Below, one piece after another: positions 50,232 through 60,236 of a stretch of 64,000 nucleotides of DNA (its first letter is position 1; every line of letters begins with the position of its first letter). Position numbers and translations under genes: made by a program. The notes beneath the pieces were generated by a model that saw only the letters and a program-made list of their open reading frames with translations, did no database searches and was not told the DNA's origin. Source of the stretch: Flectonema sp. DT1601 (lineage: Eukaryota > Euglenozoa > Diplonemea > Diplonemida > Diplonemidae); contig OZ025825.1 in NCBI GenBank assembly GCA_964019425.1, positions 565,001 through 629,000 on the forward strand. The letters run 5' to 3'.

Positions 50232-53200
50232 TTGCGATCAACACCGCCATTAAAAATACACAATGTATATCACCCGCCTAACGTAACGGCAACCACATGG
50301 AAGTTACCAACAGAGCCAGGAACACTGGTAGCAGGCGATATCAACGGACATCATGAGATCTGGTCAAAAGGAAAGACGAATTCAGCAGGAACAAGCTTCT
50401 ATAATTGGTCATTAGAAGCTGCCATGGAAGTATTAAACGAGCCCCAGCAGATAACGAGACCATTGAGCTCATCCTCCCCAGATATTATTGCTCTGGATAA
50501 TTCAATGATGGCAAACATAGGACTGCTAAATGGATGGAGTAGCGACCATCTTCCAATAAGTGTAAAGATTGAAAACATACACTTGACGAAAACCAAACCA
50601 CAATCGAACGAGATGTGGCAATGGAAATGGAAGTGTGCAAAGTGGCATGCATACTCGGAGGTTTTAACGACGGCGGCAACGAAGTTAAAGAATATTGAAA
50701 CAGTGCAAAAACTTGCAACAAGGATCTCTGTAGAAATTCTGAAGGCTGCGAAACAAACCATACCGGGCTATAAGAAAAGGACGCAAACCACCTTCTCAGT
50801 GAGGGATCCAGAAATAGAAAGACTGCTTGATGAACCCAACCAGGACAAAGTTGACAAGGATGCCATTGCGGAAGGCATCAGAAAAATTAAAAGAAGCATC
50901 ATCGAATGTGACATGACTGGGATGGACTACCAATGGGCTTTCAGAAAAGTAAAGCAACTTGAAGGGGGCATTGTTGATAATAACATTAGCGAATTAGAAC
51001 ATGAAGGCAGTACAACAACTGATCCAAAAGAAATGGCAGACATATTTACCACGGCATACGCGACACAATTCAATCTGGTAGACGACGAAGTGCCCTCCTT
51101 GGTATTTGAGAACAAACCAGGGGACGAAGGCAATGAAGAATTCACAATGAGAGAACTAAAGCGACAGCTCAAGAAATTAAAAGACAAGAAAGCACCTGGA
51201 CCGGATGGGGTGTGGAACACTATGTTAAAGAAACTCCCAGAAACATTTATGGTGCAACTCTTACGGCTGTTCAACATGACTTGGGAAAAGTCGGCGGTTC
51301 CGAGATCTTGGAAGTATGGGATAGTAGTTCCGATCTTAAAATCGGGAAAAGACAAGAAACGTGTACTCTCTTACCGACCAATAACATTGACGTCAGCAAT
51401 AAGCAAGTTGTTTGAGAAGATGATGGCAGAAAGGATGCATCATTTACTTGGGGACAGGATGAGTGCGCGGCAAGCCGCATATAAAAGAGGGCGCAGTGCC
51501 GTAGAAAATCTCTGCATGATAACAGAGAGACTACTAGATGGAAGGTACCGAGGTAGGGAATCGATGTTAATGACGTTTGACCTGCAGAAGGCATTCGATG
51601 CCGTCCAACCGAAAATTCTACTGAAGAGGATGTCTGAAGTTGGGATACCGGCGAAATACACAAGATGGGTCCAGAGCTATTTGACTGGGAGAAAGATCAC
51701 AACCAGAGTAAACGGCGAAAAGGGAACATTCAAACACATACAAGTTGGAGTACCCCAAGGAAGTGTCCTAGGACCACAGCTATTCTCGATATACATCGAA
51801 AGCCTTATACGAGAATTGAATAGGTATAAACCAGCAGTCTTTGCAGATGATGTTGGGCTCGTGATGACATCTCCAGATGTTAAAGGACTGGAGGACAAAG
51901 CTAACACAGCAGTACGCATCTTCTCAAATTGGGCCGCAGCATCCCACATTTGTATAAACAAGAGCCCGGGTAAAACAGAGTTCATACATGTGAGGCCGGA
52001 TACCGATAGCCAAGAAAATAAGTCTCCACAAGTGCTATACCCGGAGGGGCACACCTTCAAATATGTCGTCACAACAGCAGAGGCCATCCGAAAAATGCTA
52101 AATAATCAGGACTCAACTACTATAGGCAATTCTAAAAAGGCGATAACACATTTCTATGTGGTTCCGCAGCATAAAATAAAACGAAAATTACCGACGACAG
52201 AAACTGTATTGGTAGACATGCAGATGGAACCTAGAAAATGCTCACAACTGCAAAAGGTACGCACCAGAGGAGACATCCTGAGGATGCTACAGGGAACTGG
52301 ATCTGGTCTCAAGGCTTTTGCATTTTCGGTGGTGGACAAACTACATGAAACGGATGTAGTAAGATACTTGGGAGTTCTGTACGACAAAAACCTCGACTTC
52401 AAAACTCACATGCGAAAGATGATGACGGCAGCCTCCAGAGGACTGGGGCTCCTGCTAAGACTCTCCAGGATGGGATGCAGGAAGAGAACCCTCATCTGTG
52501 TTCTGGTGACCGTTGTAATGGCGAGAGTGCTCTATGGGGTTGAAAGTTTTGCCTGGCTGCTGCCAAAGAGAGGTGACGTCAGTCTTGAGAGGCTAAACAT
52601 CTTAATAAACAGAGCCGCTAGACAGGTAACGGGATGTCTGCCAAGCACCAGGCTGAGGAACTTGTACCATGAAGCAGATATGCCGAAATTACAAGAACAC
52701 ATACGCTACAAGATGTGTAGGGCCTATGAAGAATTCAAATTAAGTCCCCACCTACCAGCTTGTAGCCTCACAATGACGGAGGGAGGCCTAAACTACCCAC
52801 CAAAAACAGCTTGGGGTCGCATAGTTTGGGATGAATATGTGTCGGGGATCCCGGGACTCGACAAACACAGAAGCTCGTATCACTCGGAAATCAATCCAAA
52901 GCACTATAAGATGCGATCATGGAAGGTAACTAATGCAATGGAATTCAACTACTGTTTTGGAAAAGAAGAGGCAAAAGACAAAGAAGCCGGTCTACCAATT
53001 GAAGACGTGAAGGTGTACACAGATGGGTCTATTAGACATAGGACGAAGACGTACATGACTAAGTCAGGAGCATCTGTGATAATAGTGAAGGGTAAGGAAG
53101 TTAGCATGACCGGATTCAGAATACCTGTAGCAGGAAGCTCCTACAGAACTGAACAGATAGCCGTGGAACAAGCGATGAGAATACTCCTGAAAAACAAAAA

Positions 53201-53909
53201 GGCATCCGAAGGAATACTTCCCACAACAAAGACGCATATTCTAACTGACTCAATGTCGCTAATACAGGCACTTGAGCGAGGACCTGAAGAACAGAAATCT
53301 GCTACAAACGCATCAATCTGGAAGTTAGCACTGAAACTGGAACACAGAGGTGTTAATATTAACATGCAGTATGTCCCAGCACATATGGATGTGCTGTATA
53401 ATGAAATAGCAGACAAGGTGGCAAAACACGCTGCAGGTACGATAAAGAAACCTCCAGATGACAGTGTGGTACTCGAGAGTTTAGTTACTAGACTGGATAT
53501 GGGAACCCTTATGACTTTTCACAAGAGAAGAAAACGAGAGGAGTGGATTGGAGCCGGCGAACAGAGGCATCCACCTTTTGTAGAAGAACTGACGGGACCA
53601 CAAGAAGTCCTAATGTCCCGCTTCAGAGTTGGACACTGTAGATCTCTTAAACTAAAAGGAATAAACGAACAATGCATCTTCTGTCATGGAGATACTGCAA
53701 CACCGCATCATGTGCTTTTCAAGTGCAACCACTGGTGTATCCAAAAGATGAGATCATTGTACATACACAGCATGATTAATACCGAAACTGGTGAAGTAGT
53801 GAGTAAAGTAGAGGACTGCTTCTTAAAGGAGAATCAACGCAGCATGTCCAACTTTGTAGTGGTACTGGACCAAATAGCTGAAATGCTCGGAAGACCTGGA
53901 AATCCATAA
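50232..53909 (+). CDS. LINE-gamma ORF2 (copy I3), intact after truncation
   Basis: 1225 residues in one frame, lacking only the first 96 residues or so of the endonuclease (including LQETW). GDINGHH, SSDHLPIS, all RT motifs (APGPDGVW, SYRPITLTS, GVPQGSVLGPQL, FADDVG), RNase H with LTDSMS intact, and the CCHC knuckle are present. No natural start codon at the 5' end: the frame simply begins at the truncation. Together with I1 it gives the best consensus for the gamma protein. Single differences from I1 include SKCSQ to RKCSQ and LTRPQE to LTGPQE. Confidence 0.94.
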   Translation: MRSTPPLKIHNVYHPPNVTATTWKLPTEPGTLVAGDINGHHEIWSKGKTNSAGTSFYNWSLEAAMEVLNEPQQITRPLSSSSPDIIALDNSMMANIGLLNGWSSDHLPISVKIENIHLTKTKPQSNEMWQWKWKCAKWHAYSEVLTTAATKLKNIETVQKLATRISVEILKAAKQTIPGYKKRTQTTFSVRDPEIERLLDEPNQDKVDKDAIAEGIRKIKRSIIECDMTGMDYQWAFRKVKQLEGGIVDNNISELEHEGSTTTDPKEMADIFTTAYATQFNLVDDEVPSLVFENKPGDEGNEEFTMRELKRQLKKLKDKKAPGPDGVWNTMLKKLPETFMVQLLRLFNMTWEKSAVPRSWKYGIVVPILKSGKDKKRVLSYRPITLTSAISKLFEKMMAERMHHLLGDRMSARQAAYKRGRSAVENLCMITERLLDGRYRGRESMLMTFDLQKAFDAVQPKILLKRMSEVGIPAKYTRWVQSYLTGRKITTRVNGEKGTFKHIQVGVPQGSVLGPQLFSIYIESLIRELNRYKPAVFADDVGLVMTSPDVKGLEDKANTAVRIFSNWAAASHICINKSPGKTEFIHVRPDTDSQENKSPQVLYPEGHTFKYVVTTAEAIRKMLNNQDSTTIGNSKKAITHFYVVPQHKIKRKLPTTETVLVDMQMEPRKCSQLQKVRTRGDILRMLQGTGSGLKAFAFSVVDKLHETDVVRYLGVLYDKNLDFKTHMRKMMTAASRGLGLLLRLSRMGCRKRTLICVLVTVVMARVLYGVESFAWLLPKRGDVSLERLNILINRAARQVTGCLPSTRLRNLYHEADMPKLQEHIRYKMCRAYEEFKLSPHLPACSLTMTEGGLNYPPKTAWGRIVWDEYVSGIPGLDKHRSSYHSEINPKHYKMRSWKVTNAMEFNYCFGKEEAKDKEAGLPIEDVKVYTDGSIRHRTKTYMTKSGASVIIVKGKEVSMTGFRIPVAGSSYRTEQIAVEQAMRILLKNKKASEGILPTTKTHILTDSMSLIQALERGPEEQKSATNASIWKLALKLEHRGVNINMQYVPAHMDVLYNEIADKVAKHAAGTIKKPPDDSVVLESLVTRLDMGTLMTFHKRRKREEWIGAGEQRHPPFVEELTGPQEVLMSRFRVGHCRSLKLKGINEQCIFCHGDTATPHHVLFKCNHWCIQKMRSLYIHSMINTETGEVVSKVEDCFLKENQRSMSNFVVVLDQIAEMLGRPGNP

Positions 53910-54067
53910 TTTAAAGATGCGGTTCTTAGACCAAATGAGGAAGTAAACTGAACTCTTTAGAAATTGATAAAGAAAGAAAACAAAGAAGATACGAAGCCTA
54001 CGGGAACCCCCCATCCCATCCCCAATCCCCACAAAAAGAAAGTGTACAGAAGAAAGAAAGAACAACC

Positions 54068-54111
54068 GCGCCTAACAGCGCAAACAGCAAAGCAGGTCGA
54101 AGGAACCTGCT
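54068..54111 (+). other. Paired 3' hairpins of LINE-gamma
   Basis: GCGC-CTAACA-GCGC at 54068-54081, as in alpha, then a 7-bp perfect stem AGCAGGT/ACCTGCT around CGAAGGA at 54091-54111, nine bases before the A-tail. Identical in I1, I2 and I4. In alpha the second hairpin has a different sequence in the same place, which points to conserved structure rather than conserved sequence. Confidence 0.6.
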
Positions 54112-54163
54112 GTGCACACAAAAAAAAAAAAAAAAAGATGGAAAAGGAAAAAAATAAAATAAA

Positions 54164-56056
54164 ATGGCTGGTAAGAAAGCAATGCGTCCGCAAGATAGAA
54201 GGGCAGCGGAAAGGAGAGAAAGAGAAAGGAAAGAGGCGAAGATGATGAGGGAACAAGCCAGAAATGAGATCCGGGAAGAAGAAGAGGGGTCTCAGCAGGA
54301 GATAGAGTCCCAGCAACAGGAAGAAATGGAGATGGACTCTCCAGAAGTGCCAGAAGGAATCTCAGTAGAGGTGACCGCAGTAGGACCTCCAGCAGCATTT
54401 CAAGCAAGCCCTCAAAACAAGGAGGCAATTCAAACAAAGACAAGCCCTCAAAACAAAGAGGCAATTCAAATAAGCCCTCAAAACATAGAGGCACAAGGAA
54501 GTGTTTTAAAAACGAAACAAAGCCCTCCGTCAAATGAGGCACCCCAATCAAGCCCTCAAATCAAAGAGGCACAAAGAAGATCAACGGTGATCTTGAATGG
54601 ACCACCACCGAAACTCAACAAGGAGCATTTTAATTGCAAAATTCTCCAGCCAACTGATGACCTCAACAGCAAAACCAATGGAATTATACTTTCATTGGCT
54701 CAACAAGGAAGAAGCCTGGACGAACAATACTTCGAAAAGGCCAGCAAAACAAAGCAACTGACGATGGTGTTCACACGGCCACCTCCAAAACGTGCCCTAA
54801 AACACGCAACTGACTGCAGTCAGATACAAACGCCGGTCCAATTTGATGGGCAAATAAGAATAAGATCATGGTGGTTTGTGACTTTTACCGGAGCAACCTA
54901 CACCCCAACACTAATAGTGGCAACAAACATAAAGCCACCGATCACTCACGAACTCATCGCGTGGGCTACAACAAAGGAGCTAGGAGGAGATGCTATCAGA
55001 AACCCAGCATCGCTTACTGCAAAAATCAAGGCAGTGGTGGGTGATCAGGGACGGGTCGACACAAGGACATTCCGGATAGTTGGAAAGGGGGATTTTAGTG
55101 AAGTCACAGTCCTACCAAATGATGAAAAGGCAGCAATCGCACTGATGCACAACTCAGGGAGTAACAAAGTTTACTTCAGGATAAAATCGATAGAGGGCCT
55201 GACTAAGCATGTCTATGAAACAGTATGGCTTGACAGGAAAACTTCGAATGAGGAAGCCATGGGAGTCCTGAAGGCACAACAAGACATGTGCATGGGGCTG
55301 ACTACCAACTATGGGAAGATAGGGATAAGGGTGAGTGCCTCTGCAAACGTAGAGAAAGTACGGAAGGGTGCCGGAAAATTCGCTGCGCAAGTCTACGGTG
55401 CTGGACTGTACCGTATCAGTGGTGCACAGTACAGGTGGTCGAACCGGCTCCAGGGAATGCTCTTGGAAGCGGGATTAAATTCTAAATTTATTCGCATGGA
55501 GAAAGGCGACTTCTTGGTCGCCCTCGATAAAAGTCCGAAAAGCCAGTTCTTACAATGTGGTGAGACCCTGATGTCTATTGAGAAAATGGAGCTGCCAGAA
55601 GACCAAAAACAACCAAAACCAGCCGTACAAAAGTATCGAGATGCGAAAATATCTTATGCGGAAGCAACTAAAAAGACACTGCAAGGAAACAAGCAGCCCC
55701 AAAAACAAGAAAATAAACTGCCCCCATCGCAGGGAAAAACGCAAGAACTGAAGAAAGTAGAAGATGGTCTCAAGACTATGAAGGAAAGAACTGACGAGAC
55801 GCTAGCAAAATTACAAACTGAGGTAGCTGACTTGCAAACTAGATTGGATGAAACGATGTCAAAAATGACGCAGATAATTGAAGGACTGACCAATGCGACA
55901 AAGAAAAATGAAGAAATGATTGTTAAAAATTATCAACAAATGTTGAATGCAATATCTCAAATTGCAACCGCCGTCAACAAGATAGAAGCCAAGGTAGGGC
56001 TAAGCGGAACTACCCACCAAGTAACAGCAAACCAAAACCACTGTCAAAATGATTGA
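54164..56056 (+). CDS. LINE ORF1 protein (copy I4), alpha/gamma chimera
   Basis: 630 residues, intact. N-terminus, SPQNKEA repeats and the first part of the central domain (to VQFDGQ, about residue 229) match E almost exactly. From RIRSWWFVTFTGATYTPTL onward the protein is a clear but distant homologue of E's (VWLDRKTSNEEAMGVLKAQ against VWLDRKTTNEEAVGILKAQ). It ends in a C-terminal coiled coil (KKVEDGLKTMKERTDETLAK and on). Its stop overlaps the ORF2 start by eight bases (56049-56056) instead of four as in E. The comparison with E defines the globular domain as the conserved part and supports an RNA-binding role. Confidence 0.88.
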   Translation: MAGKKAMRPQDRRAAERRERERKEAKMMREQARNEIREEEEGSQQEIESQQQEEMEMDSPEVPEGISVEVTAVGPPAAFQASPQNKEAIQTKTSPQNKEAIQISPQNIEAQGSVLKTKQSPPSNEAPQSSPQIKEAQRRSTVILNGPPPKLNKEHFNCKILQPTDDLNSKTNGIILSLAQQGRSLDEQYFEKASKTKQLTMVFTRPPPKRALKHATDCSQIQTPVQFDGQIRIRSWWFVTFTGATYTPTLIVATNIKPPITHELIAWATTKELGGDAIRNPASLTAKIKAVVGDQGRVDTRTFRIVGKGDFSEVTVLPNDEKAAIALMHNSGSNKVYFRIKSIEGLTKHVYETVWLDRKTSNEEAMGVLKAQQDMCMGLTTNYGKIGIRVSASANVEKVRKGAGKFAAQVYGAGLYRISGAQYRWSNRLQGMLLEAGLNSKFIRMEKGDFLVALDKSPKSQFLQCGETLMSIEKMELPEDQKQPKPAVQKYRDAKISYAEATKKTLQGNKQPQKQENKLPPSQGKTQELKKVEDGLKTMKERTDETLAKLQTEVADLQTRLDETMSKMTQIIEGLTNATKKNEEMIVKNYQQMLNAISQIATAVNKIEAKVGLSGTTHQVTANQNHCQND

Positions 56057-59000
56057 GATTTGGTCCAATAACATAAGATCGATACTACAAAATGAAAACT
56101 TCTTCCAATTAAATCGATCGTTAAGAGAGCACAAGCCAGAAATTGTTCTACTACAAGAAACATGGCTCAATTACGGAAAATTTCTGAATATAGATGGTTA
56201 TATTATAATTCGAAGAGACAGCCTTCTGAAGGTAGGATACCGAGGTCTGGCCATACTTGTCAGAATGGATATTAAAAATTATGTGACTAAACACCCCGAC
56301 ATCTCATACGACCAAACTGAGATACTATCTGTAGAATTGCGATCAACACCGCCATTAAAAATACACAATGTATATCACCCGCCTAACGTAACGGCAAACA
56401 CATGGAAGTTACCAACAGAGCCAGGAACACTGGTAGCAGGCGATATCAACGGACATCATGAGATCTAGTCAAAAGGAAAGACGAATTCAGCAGGAACAAG
56501 CTTCTATAATTGGTCATTAGAAGCTGCCATGGAAGTATTAAACGAGCCCCAGCAGATAACGAGACCATTGAGCTCATCCTCCCCAGATATTATTGCTCTG
56601 GATAATTCAATGATGGCAAACATAGGACTGCTAAATGGATGGAGTAGCGACCATCTTCCAATAAGTGTAAAGATTGAAAACATACACTTGACGAAAACCA
56701 AACCACAATCGAACGAGATGTGGCAATGGAAATGGAAGTGTGCAAAGTGGCATGCATACTCGGAGGTTTTAACGACGGCGGCAACGAAGTTAAAGAATAT
56801 TGAAACAGTGCAAAAACTTGCAACAAGGATCTCTGTAGAAATTCTGAAGGCTGCGAAACAAACCATACCGGGCTATAAGAAAAGGACGCAAACCACCTTC
56901 TCAGTGAGGGATCCAGAAATAGAAAGACTGCTTGATGAACCCAACCAGGACAAAGTTGACAAGGATGCCATTGCGGAAGGCATCAGAAAAATTAAAAGAA
57001 ACATCATCGAATGTGACATGACTGGGATGGACTACCAATGGGCTTTCAGAAAAGTAAAGCAACTTGAAGGGGGCATTGTTGATAATAACATTAGCGAATT
57101 AGAACATGAAGGCAGTACAACAACTGATCCAAAAGAAATGGCAGACATATTTACCACGGCATACGTGACACAATTCAATCTGGTAGACGACGAAGTGCCC
57201 TCCTTGGTATTTGAGAACAAACCAGGGGACGAAGGCAATGAAGAATTCACAATGAGAGAACTAAAGCGACAGCTCAAGAAATTAAAAGACAAGAAAGCAC
57301 CTGGACCGGATGGGGTGTGGAACACTATGTTAAAGAAACTCCCAGAAACATTTATGGTGCAACTCTTACGGCTGTTCAACATGACTTGGGAAAAGTCGGC
57401 GGTTCCGAGATCTTGGAAGTATGGGATAGTAGTTCCGATCTTAAAATCGGGAAAAGACAAGAAACGTGTACTCTCTTACCGACCAATAACATTGACGTCA
57501 GCAATAAGCAAGTTGTTTGAGAAGATGATGGCAGAAAGGATGCATCATTTACTTGGGGACAGGATGAGTGCGCGGCAAGCCGCATATAAAAGAGGGCGCA
57601 GTGCCGTAGAAAATCTCTGCATGATAACAGAGAGACTACTAGATGGAAGGTACCGAGGTAGGGAATCGATGTTAATGACGTTTGACCTGCAGAAGGCATT
57701 CGATGCCGTCCAACCGAAAATTCTACTGAAGAGGATGTCTGAAGTTGGGATACCGGCGAAATACACAAGATGGGTCCAGAGCTATTTAACTGGGAGAAAG
57801 ATCACAACCAGAGTAAACGGCGAAAAGGGAACATTCAAACACATACAAGTTGGAGTACCCCAAGGAAGTGTCCTAGGACCACAGCTATTCTCGATATACA
57901 TCGAAAGCCTTATACGAGAATTGAATAGGTATAAACCAGCAGTCTTTGCAGATGATGTTGGGCTCGTGATGACATCTCCAGATGTTAAAGGACTGGAGGA
58001 CAAAGCTAACACAGCAGTACGCATCTTCTCAAATTGGGCCGCAGCATCCCACATTTGTATAAACAAGAGCCCGGGTAAAACAGAGTTCATACATGTGAGG
58101 CCGGATACCGATAGCCAAGAAAATAAGTCTCCACAAGTGCTATACCCGGAGGGGCACACCTTCAAATATGTCGTCACAACAGCAGAGGCCATCCGAAAAA
58201 TGCTAAATAATCAGGACTCAACTACTATAGGCAATTCTAAAAAGGCGATAACACATTTCTATGTGGTTCCGCAGCATAAAATAAAACGAAAATTACCGAC
58301 GACAGAAACTGTATTGGTAGACATGCAGATGGAACCTAGAAAATGCTCACAACTGCAAAAGGTACGCACCAGAGGAGACATCCTGAGGATGCTACAGGGA
58401 ACTGGATCTGGTCTCAAGGCTTTTGCATTTTCGGTGGTGGACAAACTACATGAAACGGATGTAGTTAGATACTTGGGAGTTCTGTACGACAAAAACCTCG
58501 ACTTCAAAACTCACATGCGAAAGATGATGACGGCAGCCTCCAGAGGACTGGGGCTCCTGCTAAGACTCTCAAGGATGGGATGCAGGAAGAGAACCCTCAT
58601 CTGTGTTCTTGTGACTGTTGTAATGGCGAGAGTGCTCTATGGGGTTGAAAGTTTTGCCTGGCTGCTGCCAAAGAGAGGTGACGTCAGTCTTGAGAGGCTA
58701 AACATCTTAATAAACAGAGCCGCTAGACAGGTAACGGGATGTCTGCCAAGCACCAGACTGAGGAACTTGTACCATGAAGCAGATATGCCGAAATTACAAG
58801 AACACATACGCTACAAGATGTGTAAGGCCTATGAAGAATTCAAATTAAGTCCCCACCTACCAGCTTGTAGCCTCACAATGACGGAGGGAGGCCTAAACTA
58901 CCCACCAAAAACAGCTTGGGGTCGCATAGTTTGGGATGAATATGTGTCGGGGATCCCGGGACTCGACAAACACAGAAGCTCGTATCACTCGGAAATCAAT

Positions 59001-60012
59001 CCAAAGCACTATAAGATGCGATCATGGAAGGTAACTAATGCAATGGAATTCAATTACTGTTTTGGAAAAGAAGAGGCAAAAGACAAAGAAGCCGGTCTAC
59101 CAATTGAAGACGTGAAGGTGTACACAGATGGGTCTATTAGACATAGGACGAAGACGTACATGACTAAGTCAGGAGCATCTGTGATAATAGTGAAGGGTAA
59201 GGAAGTTAGCATGACCGGATTCAGAATACCTGTAGCAGGAAGCTCCTACAGAACTGAACAGATAGCCGTGGAACAAGCGATGAGAATACTCCTGAAAAAC
59301 AAAAAGGCATCCGAAGGAATACTTCCCACAACAAAGACGCATATTCTAACTACTCAATGTCGCTAATACAGGCACTTGAGCGAGGACCTGAAGAACAGAA
59401 ATCTGCTACAAACGCATCAATCTGGAAGTTAGCACTGAAACTGGAACACAGAGGTGTTAATATTAACATGCAGTATGTCCCAGCACATATGGATGTGCTG
59501 TATAATGAAATAGCAGACAAGGTGGCAAAACACGCTGCAGGTACGATAAAGAAACCTCCAGATGACAGTGTGGTACTCGAGAGTTTAGTTACTAGACTGG
59601 ATATGGGAACCCTTATGACTTTTCACAAGAGAAGAAAACGAGAGGAGTGGATTGGAGCCGGCGAACAGAGGCATCCACCTTTTGTAGAAGAACTGACGAG
59701 ACCACAAGAAGTCCTAATGTCCCGCTTCAGAGTTGGACACTGTAGATCTCTTAAACTAAAAGGAATAAACGAACAGTGCATCTTCTGTCATGGAGATACT
59801 GCAACACCGCATCATGTGCTTTTCAAGTGCAACCACTGGTGTATCCAAAAGATGAGATCATTGTACATACACAGCATGATTAATACCGAAACTGGTGAAG
59901 TATTGAGTAAAGTAGAGGACTGCTTCTTAAAGGAGAATCAACGCAGCATGTCCAACTTTGCAGTGGTATGGACCAAATAGCTGAAATGCTCGGAAGACCT
60001 GGAAATCCATAA
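56049..60012 (+). pseudogene. LINE-gamma ORF2 (copy I4), full-length homology, three breaks
   Basis: Only gamma copy with the ORF2 start: MIEIWSNNIRSILQNENFFQ. Complete endonuclease, RT, RNase H and CCHC. Breaks by comparison with I1/I3: a nonsense change near 56466 (TGG to TAG, after GHHEI), the one-base deletion near 59350 shared with I2, and a one-base deletion near 59970 close to the C-terminus. The shared deletion means I2 and I4 inherited it from one source copy or exchanged sequence after insertion. Confidence 0.93.
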
Positions 60013-60236
60013 TTTAAAGATGCGGTTCTTAGACCAAATGAGGAAGTAAACTGAACTCTTTAGTAATTGATAAAGAAAGAAAACAAAGAAGATACGAAGC
60101 CTACGGGAACCCCCCCATCCCATCCCCAATCCCCACAAAAAGAAAGTTTACAGAAGAAAGAAAGAACAACCGCGCCTAACAGCGCAAACAGCAAAGCAGG
60201 TCGAAGGAACCTGCTGTGCACACAAAAAAAAAAAAA

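Larger units (their letters stand above)
50230..54136 (+). mobile_element. LINE-gamma copy I3, 5'-truncated
   Basis: Starts on I2's A-tail inside the endonuclease (CGATCAACACCGCC) and ends in an A-tail at 54120-54136 on which I4 begins. Clean truncation, no rearrangement. Confidence 0.93.
54137..60236 (+). mobile_element. LINE-gamma copy I4, nearly full length, with alpha-type 5' end
   Basis: Starts on I3's A-tail within the last 25 bp of the 5'UTR, includes ORF1, ORF2 and 3'UTR, and ends with a 13-nt A-tail (60224-60236). From the start to about 54850 it is nearly identical to alpha copy E; after that it is gamma-specific. It is the only gamma copy here that shows ORF1. Confidence 0.93.

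Noticed and set aside
43428-58507. Recurrent minus-strand frames of 70-142 codons opposite LINE ORF2
   Set aside because: They recur only because the plus-strand copies recur; no motif, start context or independent conservation.
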